Shown: one piece after another, positions 1-9,053 of the stretch
Position numbering within the stretch: the stretch's first letter is position 1
How the letters are laid out: the number at the start of each line of letters is the position of its first letter
Source: Aequorivita aquimaris
Lineage (GTDB): Bacteria > Bacteroidota > Bacteroidia > Flavobacteriales > Flavobacteriaceae
DNA: 64,000 nt
Reading direction: 5' to 3'
Assembly (NCBI RefSeq): GCF_001573155.1
Contig: NZ_JRWG01000003.1
Coordinates: 186,001-250,000 of the forward strand
Notes under the pieces: generated by a model
Databases searched by the model: none
Told to the model about the DNA's origin: nothing
What the model saw: the letters and a program-made list of their open reading frames with translations, nothing else
Program-made: the position numbers and the translations under genes

Positions 1-1791
1 TTCCGAAATAACCTTATGTGCAATTGTTCTACGCAATTCGCCAATGTTTGGCATATTTTGATATTTCGTAAAACGTTTAAGACCCATCAGCATCGCCCGT
101 TGTTCGTCCCCTTCAGCAAAAGAAAGAATGGCTTCCTTAGCTTTCACGGTAATTATATCAACGGCGTGGTAAAGGTATAATTGCGACATCGCAATTTGTT
201 CCTTTTGCGAATCCTCACCGAAGCGTTCCGCGTTCTTTTCAGTACGAAGGATTGCGCTTTCAGCCATATAAATTTCAATCAAAATATCTGCCGCTGCCAT
301 TAGCGTTTGCTGATGTTCCTCCAGTTCAGTGCCGTATTTTTGAACGGCGCTTCCGGCAACCATTAAGAATACTTTTTTCAGTTTGGCGATCATCGCTTTT
401 TCCTCTGAAAGCAATTCCGAAAAATCGGGCGTTTCAAAAGAAGGGATTCCCATTAATTCTGCGGCTACTGCCTGTGCGGGGTTCAGAAGATCTACGTGAC
501 CTTTCATTGCTTTTTTCACCAACATTCCCACTGCCAGCATACGGTTGATTTCATTTGTTCCTTCGTAAATACGGGCAATACGGGCATCGCGCCAGGCAGA
601 TTCCATTGGGGTATCTGCGCTGTAGCCCATTCCGCCGTAGATTTGGATTCCCTCGTCACTACAGTTTTGAATATCTTCGGAAACGGCTACTTTCAAAATG
701 GAACATTCAATGGCGTATTCCTCTACACCTTTTAATTCAGCTTCTTGGTGGCTGTTTCCAGCTTTCACGCGAAGTGCGATTCGGTCCTCAATATTCTTTC
801 CGGCTCGGTAACTGGCACTTTCACCCACATACGCACTGGTTGCCATTTCGGCCAATTTCAGTTTTATTGCCCCAAAAGATGAAATGGGCACATTGAATTG
901 AATTCGCTCATTTGCGTACTGAACAGCATTTGCTATTACACGGCGTTGTGCGTCAAGACTAGCCGCAGCAAGTTTTATTCTCCCTACGTTCAGGGCGTTC
1001 ATTGCAATTTTAAACCCTTCACCGCGTTCGCCCAACATATTTTCAACAGGAACTTTTGTATCACTGAAGAAAACCTGACGGGTAGAGGAGGAGTGGATTC
1101 CGAGTTTCTTTTCTTCCTCGCCCATTGAGATTCCGTTTTCGGGATCATTTTCAACAATAAAGCCTGTTATGTATTTATCATCTTCAATTCGTGCAAAAAC
1201 AATCATGGTATGACAGAAACCTGAATTTGAAATCCACATTTTCTGCCCACTGATTTTGTAATATTTTCCGTCTTCGGAAAGTACTGCTTTTGTCTTTCCG
1301 CTGTTGGCGTCGCTTCCCGCACTTGGTTCAGTCAGCGCATATGCGCCAAACCATTCGCCCGTGGCGAGTTTTGGAACGTATTTTTTCTTTTGTTCCTCCG
1401 TTCCATAAAGTGTAATAGGAAGCGTACCGATACCCGTATGTGCGCCAAATGCCGTAGCCACAGAGCCCGTTGCGCCTGAAATGTAATCGCAAACCAGCAT
1501 TGTGGTCACAAAACCCATTCCGAGCCCGCCATATTCTTCGGGAACAGCTACGCCAAGTAAGCCCATTTCGCCGGCTTTACGCATAACTTCTTCGGTTAGC
1601 GCATAGTTTTTATGCTCAAACTCTTCTTTCTTTGGCCAAATTTCGCGATCTACAAATTCTTTCACGGAATCGCGCATCATTTTTTGTTCTTCGGAAAAAT
1701 CTTCTGGGGTGAAGACGTCTTCAGCTTTAGTTTCCTTTACAAGAAATTGTCCGCCGCGAAGCAATTCGTTATTTTTTGTTTCAGTTTCCAT
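1..1791 (-). CDS. Acyl-CoA dehydrogenase, FadE-like (3' end cut by window edge)
   Basis: The enzyme introduces the trans-2 double bond into acyl-CoA with FAD, the first step of beta-oxidation. I translated 597 codons from an ATG at 1791 with no stop before base 1, so the C-terminus lies outside. The ACAD signature YALTEPSAGSD is at residues 151-161, and YEGTNEINR at 409-417 carries the likely catalytic glutamate (E410, by analogy with the medium-chain enzyme). About 170 residues follow the core, as in the roughly 600-residue bacterial FadE-like enzymes, so only a few residues are probably missing. It lies 23 bp after the thiolase stop on the same strand, as the last visible gene of the fatty acid operon. 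Electrons would pass to an electron-transfer flavoprotein encoded elsewhere. Confidence 0.95.
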   Translation of the reverse strand, partial: METETKNNELLRGGQFLVKETKAEDVFTPEDFSEEQKMMRDSVKEFVDREIWPKKEEFEHKNYALTEEVMRKAGEMGLLGVAVPEEYGGLGMGFVTTMLVCDYISGATGSVATAFGAHTGIGTLPITLYGTEEQKKKYVPKLATGEWFGAYALTEPSAGSDANSGKTKAVLSEDGKYYKISGQKMWISNSGFCHTMIVFARIEDDKYITGFIVENDPENGISMGEEEKKLGIHSSSTRQVFFSDTKVPVENMLGERGEGFKIAMNALNVGRIKLAAASLDAQRRVIANAVQYANERIQFNVPISSFGAIKLKLAEMATSAYVGESASYRAGKNIEDRIALRVKAGNSHQEAELKGVEEYAIECSILKVAVSEDIQNCSDEGIQIYGGMGYSADTPMESAWRDARIARIYEGTNEINRMLAVGMLVKKAMKGHVDLLNPAQAVAAELMGIPSFETPDFSELLSEEKAMIAKLKKVFLMVAGSAVQKYGTELEEHQQTLMAAADILIEIYMAESAILRTEKNAERFGEDSQKEQIAMSQLYLYHAVDIITVKAKEAILSFAEGDEQRAMLMGLKRFTKYQNMPNIGELRRTIAHKVISE

Positions 1792-1814
1792 TACTCTATA
1801 ATTTTGTTAAGTTG

Positions 1815-3011
1815 TTATTTCAAAAATTCATAAACCCCCGCAGCACCTTGTCCGGTACCAACACACATTGTCACCATTCCGTATTTTCCTTGTAGGTTTC
1901 GCTTGCGCATTTCATCAAAAAGTTGCACGGAAAGTTTTGCGCCAGTACAGCCCAATGGGTGTCCCAATGCGATTGCGCCTCCATTTACATTTACTTTTTC
2001 TTTATCCAAACCAAGTTCACGGATTACGGCCAAAGATTGTGAGGCAAAGGCTTCGTTTAATTCTATGAGTTCCATTTGGTCCTGCTTCAATCCAGCTTGT
2101 TTTAAAGCCTTTGGAATTGCGTAAACCGGACCAATTCCCATAATGCTGGGCTCTACGCCAACAGCTGCAAAGCTTACCAATCTGGCAATCGGCTCAAGAT
2201 TTAGTTCCTTTACCATTTCCTCGCTCATAATAACGGCAAAGGCAGCACCGTCGCTCATTTGTGAGGAATTACCTGCGGTAACACTTCCGCCTTGTGCAAA
2301 AACGGGGCGAAGTTTAGAAAGCGCTTCAATGTTTGTTCCTTTTCGTGGGCCTTCGTCTTTATTAACTGTGTATTTTTCAGTTACTTTTTTGCCTGAATCG
2401 TTTACGAAAGTGTGCTCTACTTCAATAGGCACAATTTGATCCTGAAAACGATTTTCATCCTGCGCTTTTAATGCACGCATTTGACTTGTGTAAGCAAACT
2501 CATCTTGGTCCTCACGGGAAACGTTGTATTTTTTGGCAACTGCTTCCGCAGTCAATCCCATATTCCAGTAATAATCTTCGTGGCCTTCTTTTGCCAATTT
2601 ATAATCTGGAACAGGTTTGTAACCACCCATTGGAATGTAACTCATACTTTCAGCACCTCCTGCAATGATGCAATCTGCCATTCCTGTTTGGATTTTGGCC
2701 GCAGCAATTGAAATGGTTTCCAGGCCAGAAGCGCAATAACGGTTAACCGTCATTCCGGGAATGTCCACTATATCCAACCCCATTAACGAGATCAATCTAC
2801 CCATATTGAGGCCTTGCTCGGCTTCGGGCATGGCATTACCCACGATTACGTCATCAATTCGTTTTTTGTCGAGTTGCGGCAATTCGTTCATTAGATATTT
2901 AATGGTTTCCGCGGCCAGTTCATCCGGTCTTTTAAAACGGAAAACTCCGCGAGGCGCTTTGCCCACTGCGGTTCTGTATGCTTTTACTATATATGCGGTT
3001 CTTTGTTTCAT
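1815..3011 (-). CDS. fadA: Acetyl-CoA C-acyltransferase (3-ketoacyl-CoA thiolase)
   Basis: This thiolase cleaves 3-ketoacyl-CoA with CoA to give acetyl-CoA and a shortened acyl-CoA, the last step of the beta-oxidation cycle. The 398 residues match the usual length. The acyl-accepting cysteine is C93 in NRYCASGLE. The second active-site loop [10 protein letters not shown] has H351, and the C-terminal [10 protein letters not shown] has the proton-relay C383, so all catalytic residues are present. It sits between the hydroxyacyl dehydrogenase/hydratase gene (89 bp upstream) and the acyl-CoA dehydrogenase (23 bp downstream), all on the minus strand, consistent with one degradative operon. A biosynthetic acetoacetyl-CoA thiolase role is possible, but the neighbours argue for degradation. 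Confidence 0.95.
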   Translation of the reverse strand: MKQRTAYIVKAYRTAVGKAPRGVFRFKRPDELAAETIKYLMNELPQLDKKRIDDVIVGNAMPEAEQGLNMGRLISLMGLDIVDIPGMTVNRYCASGLETISIAAAKIQTGMADCIIAGGAESMSYIPMGGYKPVPDYKLAKEGHEDYYWNMGLTAEAVAKKYNVSREDQDEFAYTSQMRALKAQDENRFQDQIVPIEVEHTFVNDSGKKVTEKYTVNKDEGPRKGTNIEALSKLRPVFAQGGSVTAGNSSQMSDGAAFAVIMSEEMVKELNLEPIARLVSFAAVGVEPSIMGIGPVYAIPKALKQAGLKQDQMELIELNEAFASQSLAVIRELGLDKEKVNVNGGAIALGHPLGCTGAKLSVQLFDEMRKRNLQGKYGMVTMCVGTGQGAAGVYEFLK

Positions 3012-3100
3012 AATTTGTTTTTTTAGAGAAGAGAGTAGAGAATAAAGAAAATAGATCTGTAGCTTCTCTGTTCTTTTATCTCTGTTCTTTATTCTTTTTT

Positions 3101-5509
3101 CTAATTTCTCAAAGGTTTCCCTTTCTGTATCATATGTTGAAGTCTTTCCAAAGTTTTTCGTTCCCCCGTCAAACTTAGGAATGCTTCTCTTTCAAGATCA
3201 AGCAAATATTGTTCGCTTACGTAGCTTGCTTCACTTAAATCGCCTCCCGCCATTACATAAGCGAGTTTATTCGCAATTTTTTTATCGTGTTCGCTAATGT
3301 AGTTTCCGGCCACCATTTGGTCGGTTCCCACTAAAAACATTCCCAAAGCTTGTTTTCCAAGTACTTTTACATCGGTTCGAGGAATTGGTTTCGTATAACT
3401 TTGATCAGCCATAAAACGCGCAACGGCTTTTGCCGCAGCTATCTGTCTTGCTTCGTTTACAATTACAATATCCTTTCCTTTTTGAAGAATTCCGGTATCA
3501 TAAGCCTCATAAGCAGAAGTGGAGACCTTCGCCATTCCGATGGTCAAGAAATAGTCCTGTAGCCTGTTCAATTCCACATCATCTTTTTTGAAAGTATCGC
3601 TGGCGCGCATTGCCATTTCCTTGGAGCCTCCACCGCCGGGAATTACCCCAACACCAAATTCAACCAACCCAATGTAGCTTTCGGCTGCAGCCACAACGCG
3701 GTCTGCGTGAAGTGTAAATTCACAACCACCGCCCAAAGTCATTCCGCGAGGGGCTACCACAACTGGGATAGAGGAGTAGCGAAGACGCATACTGGTATCT
3801 TGAAAATATTTTACCGCAGCGTTCAATTCTTCATATTCCTGTTCTACCGCCATCATAAAAATCATCCCAATATTGGCGCCAACAGAGAAGTTTTTTCCTT
3901 GATTGGCAATTACCAAACCGTCAAAACTAGCTTCTGCCAAATCAATCGCTTTATTTACACCAGCCAAAACATCACCACCAATACTGTTCATTTTGCTTCG
4001 GAATTCCACATTTAGAATACCATCGCCCAAATCTTCAACCACTACATCTTTATTGCTCCATACTTCCTTGGATTTTCGGATGTTGTCCAAAATGATAAAG
4101 GAATCCTGTCCGGGTATTTTTTTATGTGTTTTGTCTGGAATGCTATAATAATAGGTGTTTCCATCTCGAACATCGTAAAAACTATCCACGCCACTCTCAA
4201 GCATTTCAGTTACCCAAGCTGCCGGTTCCTTCCCTAAATCCTTAATTAGTTCAATTCCCTTTTTTACGCCAATGGCATCCCAAATTTCGAAGGGGCCATT
4301 TTCCCAGCCAAAACCTGCTTTCATTGCGTCATCAATCTTATAAAGCTCGTCGGTTATTTCGGGAATTCGTTTTGAAACGTAAGCGAACATCGCCCCGAAG
4401 TTTTTTCGATAGAATTCGCCAGCCTTGTCTTCACCTTTTATAAGAATTGGGAAACGGTCGGAAACTTTGTCAACCGATTTTGTTTTTTCCAAAGTGCCGA
4501 AAGATGCTTTTTTACTTTTTCGGTATTCCATTGAATCGAGGTCGAGCGATAGGATTTCACTGCTGCCGTCATCATTTTTCACTTTTTTGTAAAAACCTTG
4601 TCCGCTTTTGCTTCCCAACCATTTGTTTTCCATCATCGTATCGATGAAGCCGGGAATTTGGAAGATACCGTGTTCCTCGTCATCGGGAACGTTATCGTAA
4701 ATTCCTTTTGAAACGTGCACCAAAGTATCCAACCCTACAACATCAACAGTACGGAAGGTTGCTGATTTTGGGCGGCCGATTACGGGGCCGGTCAATTTAT
4801 CCACTTCCTCAATAGTCAGTCCCATTTCCTTCACTTGGTGAAAAAGGCTTTGTATACCGAAGATTCCGATTCTATTTCCTATAAATGCAGGAGTATCTTT
4901 TGCGACCACGGAGGTTTTTCCGAGGAATTTTTCGCCGTATTCATTTAAAAACTCCAAAACTTCGGGAGAGGTTTTTGGACCGGGAATGATTTCAAAAAGT
5001 TTTAGATAGCGGGGCGGATTGAAAAAGTGCGTGCCGCAGAAGTGTTTCTGAAAATCCTCGCTATGGCCTTCACTCATTAAATGGATTGGAATTCCGGAGG
5101 TGTTTGTGGTAATGAGCGTGCCTTCTTTTCTGTGTTTTGCAAGGTTTTCAAAGACTTGTTTTTTAATATCCAAACGTTCTACCACAACTTCAATAATCCA
5201 ATCAGCAGTTTTCACTTTTGAAATATCATCTTCCAAATTTCCGGTGGAGATTCGTTTTGCAAAATCCTTGTGATAGAGTGGGGCAGGGTTGCTTTTTATG
5301 GCTTTTTGCAAATCGTCGTTTACAATTCGGTTTCGCACCACTTTGTCTTCAAGGGTAAGCCCTTTTTTCTTTTCGGCATCATTAAGCTCACGCGGAACAA
5401 TATCGAGCAATAGCACTTCCACGCCAATATTGGCGCAATGGCAGGCTATACCGCTTCCCATAATTCCGGAACCGATTACCGCTACTTTGTTAATTCTTCT
5501 TTTTGACAT
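3101..5509 (-). CDS. fadB: 3-hydroxyacyl-CoA dehydrogenase / enoyl-CoA hydratase fusion
   Basis: This bifunctional beta-oxidation enzyme (802 residues) hydrates enoyl-CoA and oxidises the resulting 3-hydroxyacyl-CoA with NAD. The N-terminus carries the Rossmann motif VIGSGIMGSGIA (residues 10-21), followed by the C-terminal domain of the dehydrogenase with GTHFFNPPRY. The crotonase domain comes last: the oxyanion region MTLGGGCEF and the segment GLVEFGVGVIPGGGG keep the glutamates expected for hydration. This order, dehydrogenase first and hydratase last, is the reverse of Escherichia coli FadB and is common in Bacteroidota. It follows the MarR regulator by 84 bp and precedes thiolase, so it is probably co-transcribed with both. 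Confidence 0.95.
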   Translation of the reverse strand: MSKRRINKVAVIGSGIMGSGIACHCANIGVEVLLLDIVPRELNDAEKKKGLTLEDKVVRNRIVNDDLQKAIKSNPAPLYHKDFAKRISTGNLEDDISKVKTADWIIEVVVERLDIKKQVFENLAKHRKEGTLITTNTSGIPIHLMSEGHSEDFQKHFCGTHFFNPPRYLKLFEIIPGPKTSPEVLEFLNEYGEKFLGKTSVVAKDTPAFIGNRIGIFGIQSLFHQVKEMGLTIEEVDKLTGPVIGRPKSATFRTVDVVGLDTLVHVSKGIYDNVPDDEEHGIFQIPGFIDTMMENKWLGSKSGQGFYKKVKNDDGSSEILSLDLDSMEYRKSKKASFGTLEKTKSVDKVSDRFPILIKGEDKAGEFYRKNFGAMFAYVSKRIPEITDELYKIDDAMKAGFGWENGPFEIWDAIGVKKGIELIKDLGKEPAAWVTEMLESGVDSFYDVRDGNTYYYSIPDKTHKKIPGQDSFIILDNIRKSKEVWSNKDVVVEDLGDGILNVEFRSKMNSIGGDVLAGVNKAIDLAEASFDGLVIANQGKNFSVGANIGMIFMMAVEQEYEELNAAVKYFQDTSMRLRYSSIPVVVAPRGMTLGGGCEFTLHADRVVAAAESYIGLVEFGVGVIPGGGGSKEMAMRASDTFKKDDVELNRLQDYFLTIGMAKVSTSAYEAYDTGILQKGKDIVIVNEARQIAAAKAVARFMADQSYTKPIPRTDVKVLGKQALGMFLVGTDQMVAGNYISEHDKKIANKLAYVMAGGDLSEASYVSEQYLLDLEREAFLSLTGERKTLERLQHMIQKGKPLRN

Positions 5510-5563
5510 ATTTTTTAAAGTTATTGGTTAATAGTTATTCGTTAATTGGGTTTTAACTATTTT

Positions 5564-5591
5564 CCTAATTCCTAATTCCTAATTCCTAATT
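5564..5591. repeat. Heptamer tandem array (CCTAATT x4)
   Basis: Four perfect copies of cctaatt lie between the marR stop codon (5594) and the start of the fadB-like gene (5509). This is one of several short tandem arrays in intergenic gaps of this window. Confidence 0.85.
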
Positions 5592-5593
5592 CT

Positions 5594-6034
5594 CTATTCA
5601 GACTCGTATATTTTTTTTGAGTTGATCAACTCATTAATAGTATTTGCTACCTTTCTAAAAATTTGCAATTCCTCTGCGGGTACATTTTTTTGGACAGCCT
5701 CATCAAAACCTAAAACCACCCCTTTTGAAAATTCGCGCATTTCCTTTCCGAAGGGCGTTAAGTGTATCAACACTCCACGGCCATCCTCAGGGTTCGGCTT
5801 TCGCTCAATCAATCCTTTTTGTTCCATAGATTTCAAGGTGCGTGAAAGGCTGGTGGCCTCCATTCCCATTTTGGGCCCAAGTGCCGTTGATGGCGTACCG
5901 TCTTCGGGATCAATGCTTATTAGGGCAAAGCCCGTGGCCATGGTACTACCTTTTTTTCCCGCTTCTTCATTGTACATTTTTGTTACGCTCATCCACGTTG
6001 AGCGCAGAATATAATCTATTGTTTTTTCCTTCAT
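5594..6034 (-). CDS. MarR family transcriptional regulator
   Basis: This 146-residue protein has the MarR winged-helix layout: an N-terminal dimerisation helix, a recognition region around ATSLSRTLKSMEQKGLIERK (about 81-100) and the wing NPEDGRGVLIHLTPFGKE (about 102-119). MarR proteins usually repress their own operon and release DNA on binding a small ligand. As first gene of the run marR, fadB, fadA, fadE, this one is a good candidate for an acyl-CoA-responsive regulator of fatty acid breakdown, an inference from position only. A TAnnTTTG match (6061-6068) and a small palindrome (6081-6092) lie upstream and could serve autoregulation. Confidence 0.92.
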   Translation of the reverse strand: MKEKTIDYILRSTWMSVTKMYNEEAGKKGSTMATGFALISIDPEDGTPSTALGPKMGMEATSLSRTLKSMEQKGLIERKPNPEDGRGVLIHLTPFGKEMREFSKGVVLGFDEAVQKNVPAEELQIFRKVANTINELINSKKIYESE

Positions 6035-6060
6035 TAAAAGTCCTTGAAAAAATGGAATAT

Positions 6061-6068
6061 CAAATATA
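6061..6068 (-). promoter_or_regulatory. Putative -7 promoter element of marR operon
   Basis: The minus strand reads TATATTTG, a full match to the Bacteroidota -7 consensus TAnnTTTG, 27 bp upstream of the marR start codon. No clear -33 TTTG is seen at the usual spacing. Confidence 0.5.
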
Positions 6069-6080
6069 CAAAAAATTTAT

Positions 6081-6092
6081 TATGCACGCATA
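6081..6092. promoter_or_regulatory. Candidate MarR operator palindrome
   Basis: TATGC-AC-GCATA has perfect 5-bp arms and lies 13-24 bp upstream of the putative -7 element, over the -33 region of the marR promoter. Its position suits autoregulation. The arms are short, so chance is possible. Confidence 0.35.
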
Positions 6093-6108
6093 GTAAATTA
6101 AGAACAAA

Positions 6109-6636
6109 TTATTTGTTTTTCACTTTTGAATAATCAAGTTTTCCGTCCACGATTTGTGCTGGTTGGGTATAGGGATGTTCCGTAGCTGAGTTTTCTGACA
6201 TAATGTGCATCACTTTCCAGCCTTCAACTTTTAAAATATCTGCGATTAAAGAGCGGTGACAGCTCCACCACACGGCTTCTGCACACATTATTGCAGTTCG
6301 TTTTTCTGAAGCGATTTCCTTTAGAATACTTAAAGAATGCTGAAATTGCTCCGTTTGCATATAATCTGCATACCCTTTAAAGGAATCGAGCCGCCAGGCA
6401 TCATTTTTTGAATTTGGCTCTGGTTTTCTCCGACCGCCCAAGTCAACAAGATGTTTGTAATCAATTTTGTTCTCGGGAAGCGATACTGTTAGGCTTTCTT
6501 TGTTATACTGCGGAAATTTTCGGGAGCCGGGAAAATGGCGAACGTCCACAAGTGTTTCAATCTTAAAGGAATTCAGCAACTTTATAAATTCTTCGATGGA
6601 ACGTGTGGAATGGCCTATGGTCCAAATGGTTTTCAT
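6109..6636 (-). CDS. DUF488 family protein
   Basis: This 175-residue cytosolic protein of unknown function has the family hallmarks: N-terminal TIGHSTRSIEEF (residues 6-17), LVDVRHFPGSRKFPQYN (33-49), LGGRR (about 67-71), and the C-terminal MCAEAVWWSCHRSLIADIL segment with conserved Cys, Cys-His and Arg. These conserved polar residues suggest an enzyme or nucleotide-binding role, but no activity can be named from sequence. It precedes marR by 74 bp on the same strand and may be transcribed independently from a TATCTTTA element near 6661-6668. Family membership is secure; function is not. Confidence 0.9.
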   Translation of the reverse strand: MKTIWTIGHSTRSIEEFIKLLNSFKIETLVDVRHFPGSRKFPQYNKESLTVSLPENKIDYKHLVDLGGRRKPEPNSKNDAWRLDSFKGYADYMQTEQFQHSLSILKEIASEKRTAIMCAEAVWWSCHRSLIADILKVEGWKVMHIMSENSATEHPYTQPAQIVDGKLDYSKVKNK

Positions 6637-6705
6637 TTCAAAAGAAAAAGTTTTCTTTTAAAGATATGAAATAGGTTAGGAGGGGAAGGGTAGTTTAACG
6701 GAATT

Positions 6706-7032
6706 TTAATTCGCAACAAATTTCAACCCCACTATGGAGGCAATGAGGGTAGAAAGAAAGAAAACACGCCAAAAAGTTGCCGGTTCGTTAAAATAGAATA
6801 TACCCACCAAGACCGTGCCCACGGCGCCAATACCCGTCCAAACCGCGTAGGCAGTGCCGATGGGAAGCGTTTTTGTAGCTTTTATAAGCAGAAACATACT
6901 AATGGAAAGGCAAATTAAAAAACCTCCGAACCACAATTTTGAATCGAGGCCAGAGGTTTCCTTTACTTTTCCCAAACAGGCTGCGAAAGACACTTCAAAT
7001 AGGCCAGCTATAATTAGTAGGAGCCAATTCAT
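6706..7032 (-). CDS. SMR family small multidrug/guanidinium transporter
   Basis: This 108-residue inner membrane protein has four transmembrane helices, the normal size and topology of small multidrug resistance transporters. The essential membrane glutamate is E13 in LFEVSFAACLGK, and the signature GTAYAVWTGIGAVGTVLVGI falls in helix 3. These antiporters act as dimers and exchange protons for cationic drugs (EmrE type) or guanidinium (SugE/Gdx type); sequence alone does not decide which. It starts 6 bp after the acyl-CoA ligase stop on the same strand, so the two are probably co-transcribed. Confidence 0.92.
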   Translation of the reverse strand: MNWLLLIIAGLFEVSFAACLGKVKETSGLDSKLWFGGFLICLSISMFLLIKATKTLPIGTAYAVWTGIGAVGTVLVGIFYFNEPATFWRVFFLSTLIASIVGLKFVAN

Positions 7033-7038
7033 GAATAT

Positions 7039-8820
7039 TTAGGAATTATGCTCATAAATCTTATTGTACAAGTCTAAATACTTTTCTTTGATTATTTTCC
7101 GTTTCATTTTCATGGTAGGGGTTAGGTGGCCACCTTCAATACTCCATTGCTCAGGGGTAAGTTCAAATCTTTTAACCTTTTCCCACTTTCCAAAACGCTC
7201 GTTGTAAAAATCAACTTCTTTTTGAATACGGTCTATAACGGCTTGGTTTTTTACCATTTCTTTTGGATCTGAAGGAATATTTCTTCCTTTTTTGCTTCCC
7301 CATTCCTTGATGAATTCAAAATCGGGCTGGATTAGTGCAGCCGGCATTTTTTCACCTTCGCCCACAACCATTATCTGGTCTATAAAACGGGACTGTTTCA
7401 TAGCATTCTCAATAAGTTGTGGCGCCACATATTTTCCGCCGCTAGTCTTGAACATTTCTTTCTTGCGGTCCGTAATTTTTAAAAAACCTTCACTATCAAC
7501 CTCCCCAATATCGCCTGTGTGGAAATAACCATTTTTCAGTACCTCCTCAGTCTGTTCCTGATTTTTGTAATAACCACACATTACCTGCGGACCTTTTACT
7601 AAAATTTCGCCATCCTCGGCAATTTTTACTTCGGTATCCCTTAGCGGTTTGCCTACTGTACCAATTTTAAAACCGTGGTTACGCATATCGTTCACCGAAA
7701 CTACGGGCGAAGTTTCCGTAAGACCATAACCCTCCATTACCGGTATTTGTGCAGCATTGAAAACCCTTGCCAAACGCGGCTGCAGTGCAGCACTGCCGGA
7801 AGCGATGGCTTTTAGGTTTCCACCCAAGGCTTCGCGCCATTTGCTGAAAATCAATTTATTGGCGAGTTTCAATTGGGTTTCATACCACCAACCATTTTGG
7901 CCATAGGGTTCGTATTTTAGCCCTAATTCTATTGCCCAAAAGAAAAGCTTTTTCTTTATTCCCGTAAGTTCGGCGCCCTTGGCATAGATTTTATCATACA
8001 CCTTCTCCAGCAAACGCGGAACGGCAGTCATCACTTCAGGTTTAACTTCCTTTAAATTATCGCTAATAGTTTCCAGACTTTCTGCGAAATGGATGCTCAC
8101 CCCACAGTATTGGTACATATAGAGAATCATTCGCTCATAGATATGGCAAACGGGCAAGAAACTTAATGACTTTGATTTTCCGAAATCTAAGGGCAAACGT
8201 TCCACACTATATTTTGAATTTGAAGCTATATTTTTATGCGAAAGCATTACGCCTTTTGGTTTTCCGGTAGTACCGGAAGTATAAATTAAGGTTGCCAAAT
8301 CATCTTCACTAATGGCTTCCTTTCTTTTGTCTAATTCGTCTTGGTTGCTTTCGTCCTTTCCTTCATCCAAAACTTCTTGCCAGTTTTTGGCGCCTTCAAT
8401 TTCATCAAAAGTGTAAACTTCCTTCAAGGATGGCACATTGTTTCTAATTTTCTGGACTTTATCGTAAACCTCCTTACAGGAGACAAAACAGTAAACAGAC
8501 TCACTATGGTTTAAAACGTATTCATATTCATCCTCAGAAATGGTAGGGTAAATTGGCACATCCTGTGCGCCTGTTTGCATAATGCCAATATCGCAGATAT
8601 TCCATTCGGTGCGATTGGTCATAGATATTATTGCCACTTTATCGTTGGGGTTTACGCCCAGTCGCATTAAACCACGGCTTAACGCATTGGCCTTATCTAT
8701 ATATTCCTGAGTGGATGTGGCTTTCCATTCACCGTTATATTTTGTGACAAGGGCTTTTTCCTGAGGATATTTTTCAAGTTGATAATATGGAAAGTCGAAG
8801 AGTCTTTTTGGGTCTTTCAT
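7039..8820 (-). CDS. fadD: Long-chain fatty acid-CoA ligase (AMP-binding)
   Basis: The enzyme activates free fatty acids to acyl-CoA through an acyl-adenylate, feeding the oxidation genes downstream on the same strand. The 593 residues carry the P-loop-like A3 motif LIYTSGTTGKPKGVMLSH (about 177-194), the A5 motif GYGLTETSPVV and the A7/A8 block GYFHTGDIGEVDSEGFLKIT followed by DRKKEMFKTSGGKYVAP, all intact. It resembles the Bacteroidota FAA1-like long-chain synthetases, which are membrane-associated. The start ATG at 8820 is the first in-frame methionine. A lytTR operon terminator lies between this gene and the upstream regulator, so it probably has its own promoter. Confidence 0.94.
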   Translation of the reverse strand: MKDPKRLFDFPYYQLEKYPQEKALVTKYNGEWKATSTQEYIDKANALSRGLMRLGVNPNDKVAIISMTNRTEWNICDIGIMQTGAQDVPIYPTISEDEYEYVLNHSESVYCFVSCKEVYDKVQKIRNNVPSLKEVYTFDEIEGAKNWQEVLDEGKDESNQDELDKRKEAISEDDLATLIYTSGTTGKPKGVMLSHKNIASNSKYSVERLPLDFGKSKSLSFLPVCHIYERMILYMYQYCGVSIHFAESLETISDNLKEVKPEVMTAVPRLLEKVYDKIYAKGAELTGIKKKLFFWAIELGLKYEPYGQNGWWYETQLKLANKLIFSKWREALGGNLKAIASGSAALQPRLARVFNAAQIPVMEGYGLTETSPVVSVNDMRNHGFKIGTVGKPLRDTEVKIAEDGEILVKGPQVMCGYYKNQEQTEEVLKNGYFHTGDIGEVDSEGFLKITDRKKEMFKTSGGKYVAPQLIENAMKQSRFIDQIMVVGEGEKMPAALIQPDFEFIKEWGSKKGRNIPSDPKEMVKNQAVIDRIQKEVDFYNERFGKWEKVKRFELTPEQWSIEGGHLTPTMKMKRKIIKEKYLDLYNKIYEHNS

Positions 8821-8872
8821 GATAGAATTATTAAGGAAGTGAAAATAACGATTTTTTTTAAGTTTTGCTGAA

Positions 8873-8910
8873 ATAAAAAAGGAACACCAAATCGTGTGTT
8901 CCTTAAAAAA
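8873..8910 (-). terminator. Intrinsic terminator of the LytT-type operon
   Basis: Perfect 9-bp arms AAGGAACAC/GTGTTCCTT (8879-8887 and 8896-8904) are followed on the minus strand by a T-rich run. It lies about 150 bp past the response regulator stop; nothing else is recognised between 8911 and 9053. Confidence 0.8.
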
Positions 8911-9053
8911 TAGTTGTGTTTTAGGAAAGACATTTTTTTAGTGGCTAATTTACAGCTTTAAGTGATGCTTAGTTATATTGAGAATAGGCTCTCCCTAAAT
9001 AAATTTAGTAGTGAGGGTTGTATAAACCTTACAAATCTGCTTGAAACCTATAT

